A stretch of 64,000 bases of DNA from Gordionus sp. m RMFG-2023 (GCF_954871325.1 NC_088775.1:59435561-59499560); one strand, 5' to 3'. Counted from the first letter of the stretch, positions 44,676 to 57,085 are shown. The notes: generated by a model from the sequence alone, not told the origin. Program-made: numbers and translations.

Positions 44676-45962
44676 CAGAGTTGTTAAAGGATCGAATCAA
44701 AAGATCGCAGATCCTGGTTTCGATCCTAAATTTGTCAATTTTCTCATTTAAGATCCTTACCTTAAATTGTGTTAAAAATTATTTTTTTACTTAAAAAGCA
44801 ATAAATAAAATAAAAATTTTGAAAATTAAATTTAAATATTATTTTAAATTTAAATATTATTTTAAATTTAAATATTATTTTAAAAAAAATATCTATCTAC
44901 ATCATATTTTATCAACCACCATTCCACCAGATTTTATATTTCAACTATTTCCCAAATTTTTTGTAAGAACACGTTAAATTTATTTATTAATTATATTATA
45001 ATATAAATTCTAGGTTTTAATAATGTCCTCCTTTATAGATTTAGAAGATGATACATCTACTTTTATTGATGTGACAGCAGATAAAAGTGAGAATGAGAAT
45101 CTTTTACCATTTCATAATTTACGTAAGTATTTTATTTGAAACAGGTGGAAGTAACCATACAATGATCTATGCAAAATGCTCTTTATATAAAAACAAAATA
45201 TTTTCTTCAAAGATTAGCAGTTCAAACCTAAAGAGGCATTTAGAAGTAATTAATTCTTTTAAAGATACAATTTTTATTATTTGTGAAGATCATAACAATA
45301 TGCATATAATAAAAATTATAGATTTTCTTCACTATATGATGACAGTAATATATTGGCATCAATAATTCACCCATAAGCTCAATTGGCGTTTTATTAATCT
45401 GCCACAAAATTTATTGCTAAAAAAAAGGTTAATTGCCCATTTAGAAAATATACAGGGTCAACCATATGCATCCTTCAAATGAATGCATGGATCGATACCT
45501 TTTTTGGGTAAAACTCGTCATTAAATGCTCTTTCCGTTAATAATTTTTTTTATTCTAATGATGATTCAGTGAATATTTTAATAATTATGTTAATTAAAAA
45601 AAAACATTTATTGAATATAACACACCTTTACCATCAAGCGCTCCTGTGGAGCGCATGTTTAGTAAAGCTAAATGTCTACTTAATGAAAAACGTGGTTGTT
45701 GATGATTTAGAAAATTTTTTATTATTAAAGGCTAATTTAATTATAAATAAATATATTCTAATTGTTATACTTATATTATATTATTCAATTACAATAAATT
45801 TATACCATATTTATTTTTTTTTATATTAGTTAATTTTGCATCGATCAGAAATTTAAATAAGAAGAGGATGGTGATCGCGATCCATCCTGGATTTCGATCC
45901 TCTCTTTTTAAAAGATCTTGATCGGGATTCGATCTTTTTAAAAGGATCGATTAACAAGCCTG
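44676..45962 (+). mobile_element. Internally deleted BED-type hAT, 1287 bp, with 8-bp duplications
   Basis: Flanked by CATTTGAT (44668-44675 and 45963-45970). Ends: CAGAGTTGTTAAAGGATCG on the left, CAGGCTTGTTAATCGATCC on the minus strand of the right. Both sides hold many GATC/GGATCG words (AAAAGATCGCAGATCC; TCTTGATCGGGATTCGATC). Only the two ends of the transposase remain inside. Confidence 0.9.
45023..45760 (+). pseudogene. hAT transposase remnant: BED finger and dimerisation domain only
   Basis: An acidic N-terminus (MSSFIDLEDDTSTFIDVTAD at 45023) is followed by a BED-like finger, YAKCSLYKNKIFSSKISSSN then LKRHLE (45165-45245). After a few hundred bases without the catalytic Asp motifs, the C-terminal domain appears near 45620-45740: PLPSSAPVERMFSKAKCLLN and, one frame off, FENFLLLKANLIINKY-like sequence. 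The catalytic core is missing, so it is a deletion derivative of an autonomous element. It differs in sequence and ends from hAT copies A-C. Confidence 0.75.
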
Positions 45963-45970
45963 CATTTGAT

Positions 45971-48244
45971 ACATATTTGTCATAACCAGTTTTTAGCCCT
46001 TATTTTTTTAATTTTTCAAATACCTTTTCTAACCAGTAATGAGGTCGACAATTTGTTTGTAGCTATAAAAACTAAAGATCTCTTTACTTTAAGAAACACG
46101 ATGTGATAAACATTAGGAAACTAGACTCTAATGGACATCATGGGATTATGAATATAATGTTGTGATATTTTTATTATAATGTTTGTTATCACTAAAAACA
46201 CTCCCCCCCCCACCCCTCCCCAGAAATTACCAGTATTCGCACATGATATAAAAAGTATGGTGTAAAATATTTTTTTAATCGTTTTGATCATCTCATACTT
46301 AATAAACTTGCTCATTAAGCACCCTAATAAATATTTTGTGAGAAATAACATGGGTAAGAAAAAGTTATCATATTTGTTATGTAACAGTGGCCAGCATCTA
46401 TGTGAGAGAGAAATCGGCGGCAACATGCCTAAGATTTACCCCCTACCCCTAACACCTAAGATATTTTTTACTCCCTACCACCTAGAAACTCCATACAAAT
46501 GCAAAAGTGGACACTTACAGTGTCAACTATGTGAAGGGAGGTCAGAATCTTCCTTTTAATTGTTTGAGGTCATGAGATTGCTTCATATAATTTTTTCATT
46601 TCTTTAATAAATCTTTTTTATAATCTGATGGTCATGCTCTTGGCTTTTTATAAATTGTTTACTGATTTTAAAGAATTATTGTCTTTTATTACCTATAAAT
46701 AATTAAATAAAAATATTTGTTATTTTATATAATTAGATATACTTAAAGATATTTCTTGATCAAAAATTGAATATCTTATGATAAATTTCTTGTTTTGAAC
46801 TCGATGTCATTGTTTATATCTGACTATTTATCACATATAAAATCAAAATTATAAAATTTAAATTTCATTACTATTACTTTTTTGAAAGTGGGAGCAAAGG
46901 TCCAAGGTTGCTACCAATCATGTAACTCAGGTACCTTATATAAAAAAGGTGGAACTAGAAACCTGCCCATGATACATGATATAAATTTAAAATATAGGCG
47001 ATGGCATAAAAAAAATAAATAAGAAAATAAAAAATTTTATTAGAATATTTTCCTACATGGTTGTCATTTGTTATGAAATTTATTTGATGAAAATAAATAA
47101 ATTAATAATAAAAGTAGCCTGTTTAGGGAAAAGTTATGTAAATATATATTGATAAACGGTAATATGGCGTATTTTTTAATATTTCTTTGGTTTGTCTTTT
47201 GATTTTTGAAATTGTGGAAAATTATAATGTTAAGTAAAATTATTTAAAAAAATTTTTTTGATCAACAAAGAAAAAAAATATGATTAAAAATAAAATTCCT
47301 GATTTAGGGTATTGTATAAATTTCCATAAAGATACAAAACTCTGATAATATTATCATAATCTTCATGTTGTTTTAGCACAACCATTTTGAAAATAACATC
47401 AGCATAGATGATATTTTGAATATTTTGTTTTAACTCATATTCTCTACGTCCGTATTTAAAAATACAAGCAAAAGGTTTACGCATTTTTACCTTATTTGAT
47501 CATTGGACAGATATTGTTAAAATGCGTATATACCTTTTATTATTTTTTCGTGAATTTATACTTACCATAGAAATTTTTTATTTGAAATTAAAAAGTTTCG
47601 CATATTTTTTGAATACGGTTTGATGCTATTTTATTCCCAAAATTATATATATCTTCCAAAACGTAACAAAAAGTTGCATGCAAATTCCATATCATCAAAC
47701 ATCATGGTATCGTACCGCTTATACTATTTTTAAGTTATAAATAGGTATTTTGTCGTTAACATATCTTAAAAAGTAAAATATGAATTACATTTATAATGTT
47801 CTTTAAAGAAGTAGATCATATCTGAAATTTATATGAACAAATTACTCTAATTAAATTATAAAAAATTTTGTCTAGTTTATGAATTGGAAATATTTACCAG
47901 ATTGAGGGTTGTTATGAATATCATTATTGTTAAAATTCACAATTCTGTTTATGGCTAAATGTATGTATTGTTCTGTAAATTAAAATTCATATAAAAAGAA
48001 TGTGATGAAGTTTATGTTGACAGTTACCATCAATTAGTCCATTTACTAATAGATTTAAAACTTTATATATAAAATACATTCAAGTTGGTGATCAATTTGG
48101 GTGATTGTGTGATTATAGATTACAAATTTATTTGATTGAAATGATTTATAAGAATATGATATTAGATTAGAGTGAATATAATGTTGTTTTAACTGATTAA
48201 TATATTTTGAGCTTAATTATCTTATTAGCTTTAAAAAATAAACA
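45971..48244. other. A+T-rich stretch, no gene supported
   Basis: Two C-rich patches (46203-46220, and 46439-46455 with ACCCCCTACCCCTAACACC) may be remnants of hAT-like ends. A minus-strand 66-codon frame at 47284-47484 (KYGRREYELKQNIQNIIYAD) has some coding look but no partner exon or family I know. Confidence 0.45.
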
Positions 48245-48249
48245 GCTTT

Positions 48250-49275
48250 AGATAATAGGCCCTGTCTTAACCTCTCTTGATAATTGTCAGTTGGTGATTT
48301 ATCAGTCATTAATAAAAGAAAAAGATGACAAGTTAGTCAACAAAATAAACGTTCCAAAGATCATGAATCTCAACAAAATCCAACAATACAAAATAAAATT
48401 AGTCATCTAATATATTCTAAATGCATAAATGTTCTCTTATACTTTTTACATTTTAGATTATATCTATTTTAGCTAATGATAATATTCGCACTATTTCTAG
48501 AGAGTTGAATCTAATATTGACTTTTGAGGTTCAATGCATTATCATTTTTTAAATTTTTCTTTTGTTTTTATTTTAGAAAACAGACCCTGTCTTAACCATT
48601 CTTGGTGATTTTACAAATGTTAATTTATCTGACATTGCGAAATAAAGGAAGTGACAGGTCAATCAACAAAATAAACATTCCAAAGATCATAAATCCCAGC
48701 AAAATCTACCAACCATACAAAATAAAGTCAGTCATCTATATATAAAAATGCATAAATGTTATTTTAACTTTATGCATAAAATAATTTTTAAATTTTTTTT
48801 TCCTATAATTTCCTACATTTTAGATTATATCTGTGCTTTAAAACAACTGATGATATTCCCACGATTTCTAGAGAGTTGATCCTAATATTCACTCATCTGC
48901 AGGTTCAGTGTATTATTTTATAAAATTTTTATTTTGTTTTTATTTTAGAAAACAGACCATGTCAACTCCTCTTAATGATTGCACAAATTTTGGTTAATCT
49001 GTCAAACACAATGACTTAATTATATGTCATTGGTCAAACACGAAATTCAGCGAATTCTACCAACCATACAAAATAAAGTTAGCCACTAAAAATGTTAAAT
49101 GTTTAGTTATTTTGATGAGCTTTTATAATTTTTTAAACATGTTTTTCTTCTTATACTTTACTACATTTTATATTACATCGTTTTAGGTTTACCAATATTT
49201 GATGATATTCTCACAATTGCTAAAGAGTTGAACCTAATATTGACTCCTCTGGAGGTTCAGGTTTATGGTTCGCAA
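48250..49275 (+). repeat. Three tandem copies of a repeat of about 350 bp
   Basis: Units begin near 48250, 48578 and 48948 with GAAAACAGACCCTGTCTTAA or a variant. Each contains CAACAAAATAAACATTCCAA, ACCATACAAAATAAAGT(C/T)A, a T-rich tract ending ACATTTTAGATTATATC, and TCTAGAGAGTTGAACCTAAT with ATTGACTCCTCTG. An inverted single copy lies at 63680-63940. No coding frame; perhaps a dispersed element that expanded here in tandem. Confidence 0.8.
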
Positions 49276-49670
49276 TTACTCCTATTAAAAAGGATTTGCC
49301 TAACTATGATCGTAAAGTCATTTGATCGTAAATTTGGTCCATTTTTTTCTGATTGGTCTATTTAATCGCGGTAAATTAAAGTCATTTTAAAAACTTTATG
49401 CGTAGCTAGTAACTCATCTAATAATCAATAATTAACTAATAAAATAATTATTTTTGAATAAATAAGGCTAATACAACCCGACAGATACAGCCCCAAAAAT
49501 TACAGCCACAAGAAATACAACCAATTACCAGAAATAACTTTTATCCTTCAGTTTCAAGTAACAAAAATAATTGTATAAATTAATAATCATATTTTTAGAT
49601 ATATTAACAAAGCCAATATACAACATTTTCCATTTAACCACACTAACATTCAACTTGCTTTTACAAGTAG
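49276..49670. other. A+T-rich spacer, no gene seen
   Basis: Nothing recognisable. Confidence 0.45.
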
Positions 49671-49678
49671 ATTACATA

Positions 49679-50879
49679 CATAGGCGTAGCCAGGAAGGGG
49701 GGCAAGGGGAAATCCCCCCCATCAGAAATTTATCACTTTTTGTGAATATCATTTTAAGCTAATAAAAAATATCCCCCTTAGTTCTCCCCTCACTCCCTGA
49801 TCCCAAAAAAAGTATGAATATATCTTAAACAATAATTTGAAAGAAAGAATGTAAAAGTTGATATTTTTTTATAAAACTATTCATCATAATTTATACATTT
49901 TTGGAAAAAAGCATTTATGTATAAAAAAGTTAACCAAGAATGCTTTTTAAGAAATGGAATATAAGCCAAAGATAAGTCTTAAAACAAAAGTGGAATGTAT
50001 TATAATTATTAATAATTGATCCATAAAATTATTAAATAATATAATATATCAAATATAATTTTTTATAAAGTGAGTAATTTTAATTTATTTTCTTAATAAA
50101 AGTAAAATATAATTATAAAACTATTGATAAAATTAAATCATAAATTAAATAAAAAAATTAAAGCACAATACAAACAGTGGAATATTTTATGTCGTAAATT
50201 TACAGTATATCTAATTTTATCAATTATCATATGACAATCAAGTAATTTTTACCAATATAGCGAATTATATATTTTATAGAAAACTATAAAATATTGATAA
50301 GGACATCAGAAAATATCTTTAAAAGACATTGTGGGATGAATATTATGAAATTAATTTTTAATATCATTTTTTATTTAAAATAAATAGATGGCGTAAATAA
50401 TTGAATACAAATTGTTGCTATATTTAATGTCAAGAGCATTGATTAGTAAAATTTGTTAAAATATTAATTGTAATATATTCTCTAACTATCAAATATGTCT
50501 GTAAAAGTATAATTTTACCTAGTATTTTGTAACTAATTCTATATAATAGAGGAATATCAACTATATGTCTATTTACTTTTTATAAATAAATTCCTTATAT
50601 TTGTTAAGAATAAATATTACTATCTTTTTATATTAATGTATATACAATTAATTTATTATATTTTATATAAACTAATAAAAATATATTTCACATTTGTTCC
50701 AGGCTTATTTTTTTTATTAAAATTAACCTCCTATCTTGTAAAAATATTTTATGACTATATATAGACTAAGGTAACCCGGCCGAAGGCCGGACAAAAGCGG
50801 GCCGAAGGCCCGCCCAAAATAGCCAGTTATTTTTAAATTACCACCCCCCCCCCTTAGGAAAATCCTGGCTACCCCTATG
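49679..50879. mobile_element. Non-autonomous zf-MYM-type hAT element, 1201 bp
   Basis: Perfect 8-bp duplications ATTACATA (49671-49678, 50880-50887). Ends: CATAGGCGTAGCCAGGA on the left and CATAGGGGTAGCCAGGA on the minus strand of the right. The right subterminal region has CCCGGCCGAAGGCCGG and GCGGGCCGAAGGCCCGC (50776-50812) and a C10 run. No transposase frame inside; the ends match the class of the coding element at 19873. Confidence 0.9.
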
Positions 50880-50887
50880 ATTACATA

Positions 50888-51259
50888 TATTTTTTTAAAA
50901 TCATATTTTAATATAATTATAGACTTGGAAGACATTAATAATGCATAAATCATATTAGAATTACAAAATTACAAAATTCCAACAGTGAAAATTCAAGTAA
51001 ATAAATTATATTATTACTTTTACATAATTTGATTATAAATAATTTATATTTTGACATTGTAATTTTTAGATATACAATATATTTCAACATCAAAAGAGAA
51101 TTTGTGCCTGTATCATGATGGACAGAAAATACAAATTTATAAATAAAATAAAATCCTATGACTCAATTATCAATTAAATTTATTTATAAGTATTAAGAAA
51201 TTGCATAAGTTAATTCTTATATATAAGAAATAGCATAAGTTATATTGAGAAAATTAAGA
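50888..51259. other. A+T-rich spacer
   Basis: The end (about 51190-51260) holds degenerate copies of a GCATAAGTTATATTGAGAAA unit, continued at 53306-53470 beyond the next insertion. Confidence 0.55.
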
Positions 51260-51739
51260 AATATTCTCATTGGCGCCCCCCCCCAAGCCAAAAAATGCAT
51301 ATGCCGGATATATTTTTCAAAAATATTTTTGTTTAGAGTGTTGTGCAGATTAAATTTAAAACATTTTCATATTTTTTAATTCGTTTATAAATAAAAATTT
51401 TAACTTGTAAAAATTGATGAGAATATATAAATATGTTATTTTAACAATTTTTACAAGTCAAATAATTTTATTTTCAAATAAATTAATAAATATGGAAATG
51501 TTTAGAATTAAATTTACTCAATACTATATTAATTTATATTTGTTAATATTTATTCCTATCTCATATTAAATATATATTTAATTACATTTATTATCACATT
51601 CATCACTAAGTTTATCAATTAATTTCGATTTCAAGTTTTCCGGCGTAATATTATCTTATTATTTTCAAATTTTTAGTGGCGTAATATTTATCTACCATTT
51701 TTAAATTTCTAGTCAAATAATAATTATTCTGAAATTGTC

Positions 51740-52997
51740 CAACAGGCAGAAAGAAATTGCAACCTTGTCCTACGAGATAGAGTCTCCGCCATCAAGCAGT
51801 AACAACTTTTATGGAGTTAGAAGAGCCGATTATTTGCTATTACTGACATATCATAATGGCCTGAAAAAAATTTTTCCTTAGAAGCAAGAAAATTATTGGA
51901 TTCAATGCTTATTCCAAATTTTTTTTCTCATTAGAATATACAACTATTTTATGTATTACTTTTCAAAAACATGATGACTTGATTAAGAAGATGAGAATAG
52001 CGTAGAGCATTTTATTAGAATTCAAGGAAATTAGGGCAAATGTTTATGAAGAATTTTATATGTTATTGTTAAGTCAAAAGCAGAGCTATACGTGTTTAAT
52101 ATTTGTCTCACTCGACTTGCAGCAAATCAAGCTTATAGTTAAAACATTAATATAGGATCAGTAGAAGAGTATATCTTAGATACAAATACATTTATAAACC
52201 AAATAAATGAATGGTTTTTAATTCATTATGCAGCACTTATCAATCTGCAAATATTATTTCCATAAAAGCCTTCCCAACCTTTTTCAGATGGTGATAGAAA
52301 AAAAAATATTTGTTGGATTTTTATCATGAAGATGTTAAAGTATCTTATGATGCCTTATTAGCTGAATAACTATGTTTATAAGATTAACTATGGTTGATAC
52401 AGTCCCAATAAATGCTATGTATGCTCTGCATTATTTCAAACACATTTTAATTATATTCCCAATGTATTAAAAGGGTTTATATATATTAGCAACTCTTAGT
52501 AAACTAATGAGAGAACATTCTCTTTTTTAAGAAGAATAACAGAGCCCTGCAAAGGTACCATTTGCAGGGCACGACCCTGATTTTTTTTAAAGATTTTTAC
52601 GGCTAAGCTCAATTTTCAGGCCCGGCTTTTTGTAAAATAAAATTTTCAGGCCCGACTCGGATTTTTTTTAAATAAATTATATTTATATGCTAATAATAAA
52701 GATTTCAAATATAGGCTGTTTTAAAATATACAGTCCGGCCCGGATATTTTTTTAAAAGAATTTTCAGGCCCGGCCTAGATGTTTTTTTAAAAAAAATCAG
52801 GCTCAGCCCGGGTGTTTTTTTTTTAAATTTCGGGCCGAGCCTGCAGGTTTCTGAAAAACATACCAAGAAGTACAACTTTTGAAAGTAGATTGAAAGGTTT
52901 GGATCTTTTGAATATCATAGGCATTTTGACAACAAGCAAGGATGAGATAATTGAAAAATTAGCTCAATCCCAACGAAGATTGGATTTTACATTGTAA
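51740..52997 (+). pseudogene. zf-MYM/DUF4371 hAT transposase, badly degraded C-terminal part
   Basis: Recognisable pieces: KIIGFNAYSKFFFSLEYTTI (about 51890-51950), LLEFKEIRANVYEEFYMLLL (about 52014-52073), INAMYALHYFKHILIIFP (52409-52462) and the dimerisation domain split in two, with RTFSFLRRI (52512-52539) before a block of CCCGG repeats and RSTTFESRLKGLDLLNIIG (52868-52924) after it, ending EKLAQSQRRLDFTL and a stop at about 52997. The last part aligns by eye with LRSTTSESRLNGLALLNIHR of the element at 19873. Many stops and shifts; clearly dead. Confidence 0.7.
52535..52870. repeat. CCCGG short-repeat block nested in hAT dimerisation domain
   Basis: About six units of 35-55 bp, each a core such as TCAGGCCCGGC followed by a T/A-rich stretch (TTTTTTTAAATAAA). 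It interrupts the conserved dimerisation block, so it is an insertion. The edges TGCAGGGCACGACCC (52571) and, on the minus strand of the right edge, TGCAGGCTCGGCCCG look like imperfect inverted ends. Confidence 0.7.
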
Positions 52998-53305
52998 ATA
53001 TATAACATACAAAATACAATTATTCCCTAAGCTTTTTGTGTATTAATTTATATTTCTAACATTTAAATTTTTTATACTTTATATATAAATTTTAAAGCTC
53101 AAAAAATTCAAATTTCTATTTTGGGTCATTTAAGTGATTCTTCACATATAATTTTTTTATAATTCACATTAATTTAAAATTGTGTATTAGAAATAGTTAT
53201 TAGTCCCAATAAATTTATGCTTGATATTTTAAAAAAACAATAATATTTCTTAAAAAATTTTATTATCCCCCCCCCCCCCAGACCAAATTCCTGCGTACGC
53301 GCCTG

Positions 53306-53470
53306 AATATTCTTAATAATTAAAATTAATCTTAGTTATATTGAGAAAATGCATAAGAAATATTCTTAATCATTAAAATTAATTATAAGTAATCATAAGT
53401 TATATTGAGAAAATGCATAAAAAATATTCTTAATAATTAAAATTAATCCTAAGTAATCATATTTATAAAG
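53306..53470. repeat. Tandem repeat, about 65-bp unit
   Basis: AAATATTCTTAATAATTAAA, ATTAATC(C)TAAGTAATCAT and AAGTTATATTGAGAAAATGC repeat about three times. It is the right-hand continuation of the repeat before 51260, cut by the hAT insertion. Confidence 0.75.
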
Positions 53471-53477
53471 TTCAGTT

Positions 53478-55437
53478 CAGGGGCGTTGCTAGCCTTTACA
53501 ATCTCAGGGGGCTCAACTAAAAAAAAACTTTTGGAGGGCTTCGCCCGCCATGCCCCTCAATTCGCGGGCCTTCGGCCGGGTTTTATATAAATATATTATA
53601 CTTTTTTTAAATTTGTTAACTCTGAACAATTATTCTGAATTTTAATTTTCTCATTTATTATATTATGCATACAAAATAAACTGGCATATAAATAATTAAA
53701 ACAATACAAGACTAAAAATAAAATTTTTTAATACAAAATCTATTTATTACAGTATAAAATATTTTTGATTGCTGATATAAAAAAAATTTGCGTCTAAAGA
53801 ATTACAAGTGATAAAATAGATTAATTAATTCATACATATGCCTCATTTGATAATAGTTTTTAAAAACCACATAATGCAATAATATAGTTCAACTTACATT
53901 GACAAAAGGTTATCAAACTAATATAACTCTCTGTTCCCATTTTATACATTTATAGAATGGACTAATAAGGAAAAATTTATAGGCACAAACCAAATCAACA
54001 ATTCTTGAAGAAGAGAGTATAAACGACCAATCCAAATCATAAAACTATTAAGTGGTTAGAGCTTCCTTTTAGATGACATGATGGTAGCTAGATAAGTAAT
54101 CGAGAAAATTATTGTGAGATATTAAATTTCTAAAAGATTATCATCCATTTTAAATGATATATAATATATAAACAACTACACAGTTGACCATTATTGTTTA
54201 TCTAAAATATGCAATCACATGCTCTCAGTCGTTGTAGTAATAATCTTAAATTACATAGCAACACAAATAATAGATGCTTGTTAATTTGCAATAATAGCCA
54301 TGACACTCACGATGTAAACTAGTATCAGAATTTATTATGTTGGATAAATTGATAAAATAAAAACACTAAAAATCTTTGGAAGAAATAATTGTGCAAATAT
54401 ATTGAAGCCTTGAGTTATGTACACGGCAAGGATGCCATATTATAAATGAAACATTTTGGAACTATAAAATAAGGACCAGAATAATATGATGAAACAATTA
54501 AGATTTTATATATTGTCGCACGACCTCTAGTTGGTATATATATCTTTAGTAGTTTGTAAAAATATCAAAAATATACTTGTATTAAAAATTTAACTCAAAA
54601 CTGTATATTAAAAAAGAAAAAAATAGCTTTCCTAACGTAAAAAAGAAAAGAAAAGATATCAAATTTATTACATCTATTGTAGGATGAATAATAAAATGTA
54701 TATTTTATAATTATTTATAACTAAATAGATGGCGTTAAATACTTGAAAGCAAATTGTTACTATATTTATTATCAAAAGCATTTATTTGTAAAATTCATTA
54801 TAATATTAGCTGTAATATATTATAACTCTCAAATACGTCTATAAAAGTGACATTTTATCTAATATTTTATAAACAACTGTATAGAATAGAGGATTATTTA
54901 CTTTTTATAATACTTATTTGGACTTTGAAAATATTTTTAAGAATAGGTATGATAATAAAATTTAAAAATAAATATACAGTTAATTAGTCATTTCGAACTC
55001 TGCTAATTACAATATTCATTTTTTTAGTTTTCAATTAATAAATGATTATATTTATTTAATTAGGGTTATAAAATAAATTAAATAATAATAGTCAATTAAG
55101 CTTCAACTGTTAATGCTAAATTAATATTAGTGAGTGATATTGATATTCTATTTTTAACACAAAATTTGATTGCTAGCTGATATAGTGAAAACATAATTTA
55201 TATGTATTAATTTAATCTAATATTTAAAATAGTATTCATTTAATAAATATTTAGAGAGTCTTATTAATTTTTAAATAATAAACTTAAATCTATTTACTTA
55301 ATAGAATTATAAAATAAATCTTTCAGGGAGGCAATCAAAAAAAATTATTTTTAGTTCAAGGGGTTAAGATTCCATTAAAAAAATTTTTTTGCTTCAAGGG
55401 GCTATTCAAATTTTGCAGCTCGAACCCCTGTGCACTG
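53478..55437. mobile_element. Non-autonomous hAT-like element, 1960 bp
   Basis: Left end CAGGGGCGTTGCTAGCC, right end on the minus strand CAGTGCACAGGGGTTCGAG. Flanks GTTCAGTT (53470-53477) and ATTCAGTT (55438-55445) differ at one base. Left subterminal sequence GGAGGGCTTCGCCCGCCATG, then GCGGGCCTTCGGCCGGG (53565-53581), carries the GGCCGAAGGCC-type palindrome of its relatives. The interior is A+T-rich with no transposase. Confidence 0.8.
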
Positions 55438-55445
55438 ATTCAGTT

Positions 55446-56114
55446 ATATTAAGAAATTGTATATCAAATTTGCTAATTAAATTATATTAATAGGTATAGC
55501 TTTAAAATATATAATACATTGCTACATAAAATACTCACAATATAAAATATCATAATATAATTAAAACAGTGTCTGATATATTAAAATTGCTTGCATCTGA
55601 TATAAGAATTGCATATAATCTGATAGATGATAATTAAAATTTCTTGCATCTGATATAAGAATTGCATATAATCTGATAGATGACAATAAAAATTTCTTGC
55701 TTGGATTTGATATAAAATAGCTTGGAATTACTAATATATTAAATAAATGCATAACAGAACAATTACGTGCATATAAATTCATATGAATGAAAAAATCATC
55801 CATTTTGACCGAAAATGGACCATTTTACGATCAAAGGATGCCCTCCCTTAAAAAATACTGAAAAAGCAAATAAGCTAAAATGGTTGTAGTTTAGAGATTT
55901 AAAAATATTAAAATTTTAACTATAGATTAGACAGATTTTACTATTTAAAGTAAATTATGTAATTAATCTTAAATTAATTTGATATAAAGAAAAATTTATT
56001 AATATAAATTTTAGAAAATATATTATTTTAATATTTATATAAATTAATAATATAAATTGTATTCATATAAAATGTATATAAATTTTAGTAAAAATATTAT
56101 TCTTTTATTTAATA
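55446..56114. other. A+T-rich spacer with small tandem repeat
   Basis: At 55580-55705 a 62-bp unit (CTTGCATCTGATATAAGAAT, TGCATATAATCTGATAGATG) occurs twice with part of a third. No gene. Confidence 0.6.
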
Positions 56115-56142
56115 TTAGTAGAAAGCCCGTCAAAAATGACGG
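56115..56142 (-). repeat. Helitron 3' terminus: hairpin and CTAA
   Basis: A 7-bp stem CCCGTCA/TGACGGG with a TTTT loop ends 11 bases before the CTAA. Nearly the same hairpin is at 28994-29012 on the plus strand. Confidence 0.75.
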
Positions 56143-56384
56143 GGAATGAGATTTTTATTCATTTTTTTACGATAGATGTCATGCCAGATCTCTCACAATA
56201 TTAAGAAGCATATAATTATAAAAGTTTATTCAGCCCAGCTCACACTTAATAATTTGTTAAAGATATTCCCATGTCAGGTGAAAGTTAATATAAATTTTTA
56301 GGTTCCAAGCCCAGTCGTATCCAATATAATTATGAACATTTTTTCCCAACTAGGAGATAGTTAAATTTTTAATTGATTTTACAT

Positions 56385-56860
56385 CACATGAAGGGGAATT
56401 ATATGATTTACCAATAGATTTAAGATGTAAAAAATAAACATGTGAATTCCGTATTAAGGGAAACTGGGAAGGCCTGGGCAAACCACTTATTAGAGAATCA
56501 TGACAAATAAAATAAAAATAACCGACTCTTATACTTTTTGGTAATATGATCAATTATAATTATATATAAAAAAAAATTTTGTTTATTATATAGGGTTATT
56601 GTAGCTTTTCGGATAAATTTAATGTATGTCTTGCATTTCTCAAATTATTTGTCTATATTTTATTTTAAATAAAAAAAAAATTCTATCTATTTAAATAAAA
56701 GTGCTATTAAACACTAATGAAACTTATATGCAAATTATATATATAAAATATAAATTAAAAAAAATAAATAAACCTCCAGAGGAGTTAATTTCAAGCGTAG
56801 TTTTTTATTATTTTGGCTACCAGTAACTCTAGAACGGGCAAGGCGTTTGTTTATTCGTCA
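56385..56860 (-). repeat. Helitron modules B and A near the 3' end
   Basis: Module B (56385-56515: GAAGGGGAATTATATGATTT, ACATGTGAATTCCGTATTAA, AAACTGGGAAGGCCTGGGCA) and module A (56760-56860: AGGAGTTAATTTCAAGCGTA, CTCTAGAACGGGCAAGGCGT) are diverged copies of 63225-63390 and 62965-63053. The strand is the same but the order is swapped. Confidence 0.75.
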
Positions 56861-57085
56861 TTATTTTCTTAGCTTATCTTTAATAGATTCATCAAGTTTT
56901 GTAGCAATGTGAGGGCTTAAGGTTGGGTTAGCATAGACAAATAAAGAAATCAGGCAAAAATATAAATAAACATTATTATTGAAATAAAACGAAAATTTTT
57001 TGGAATAGATATAATCATATATAAAATTATTTATAATAAAAATAATGTACTTGTATATTTTTTGTGCGTTATTCAAAATAATCAA

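Larger units (their letters stand above)
51268..53305 (+). mobile_element. zf-MYM/DUF4371-type hAT, 2038 bp, inserted in a tandem repeat
   Basis: Perfect 8-bp duplications AATATTCT (51260-51267, 53306-53313). Left end CATTGGCGCCCCCCCCC, right end (minus strand) CAGGCGCGTACGCAGGAATT with a C-run just inside. The interior has plus-strand transposase remnants (51740-52997) and a nested short-repeat block (52535-52870). Confidence 0.88.

Noticed and set aside
46121-46559. Overlapping frames on both strands near C-rich patches
   Set aside because: No recognisable motifs; the C-rich patches look like remnants of transposon ends.
47284-47484. Minus-strand 66-codon frame with a coding-like KYGRREYELKQNIQNIIYAD stretch
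   Set aside because: No partner exon, no recognisable family and short; could be a host exon, but not supportable from sequence alone.
55561-55803. Minus-strand 80-codon frame
   Set aside because: Most of it is the 62-bp tandem repeat, giving repeated YAILISDA-like peptides; no family.
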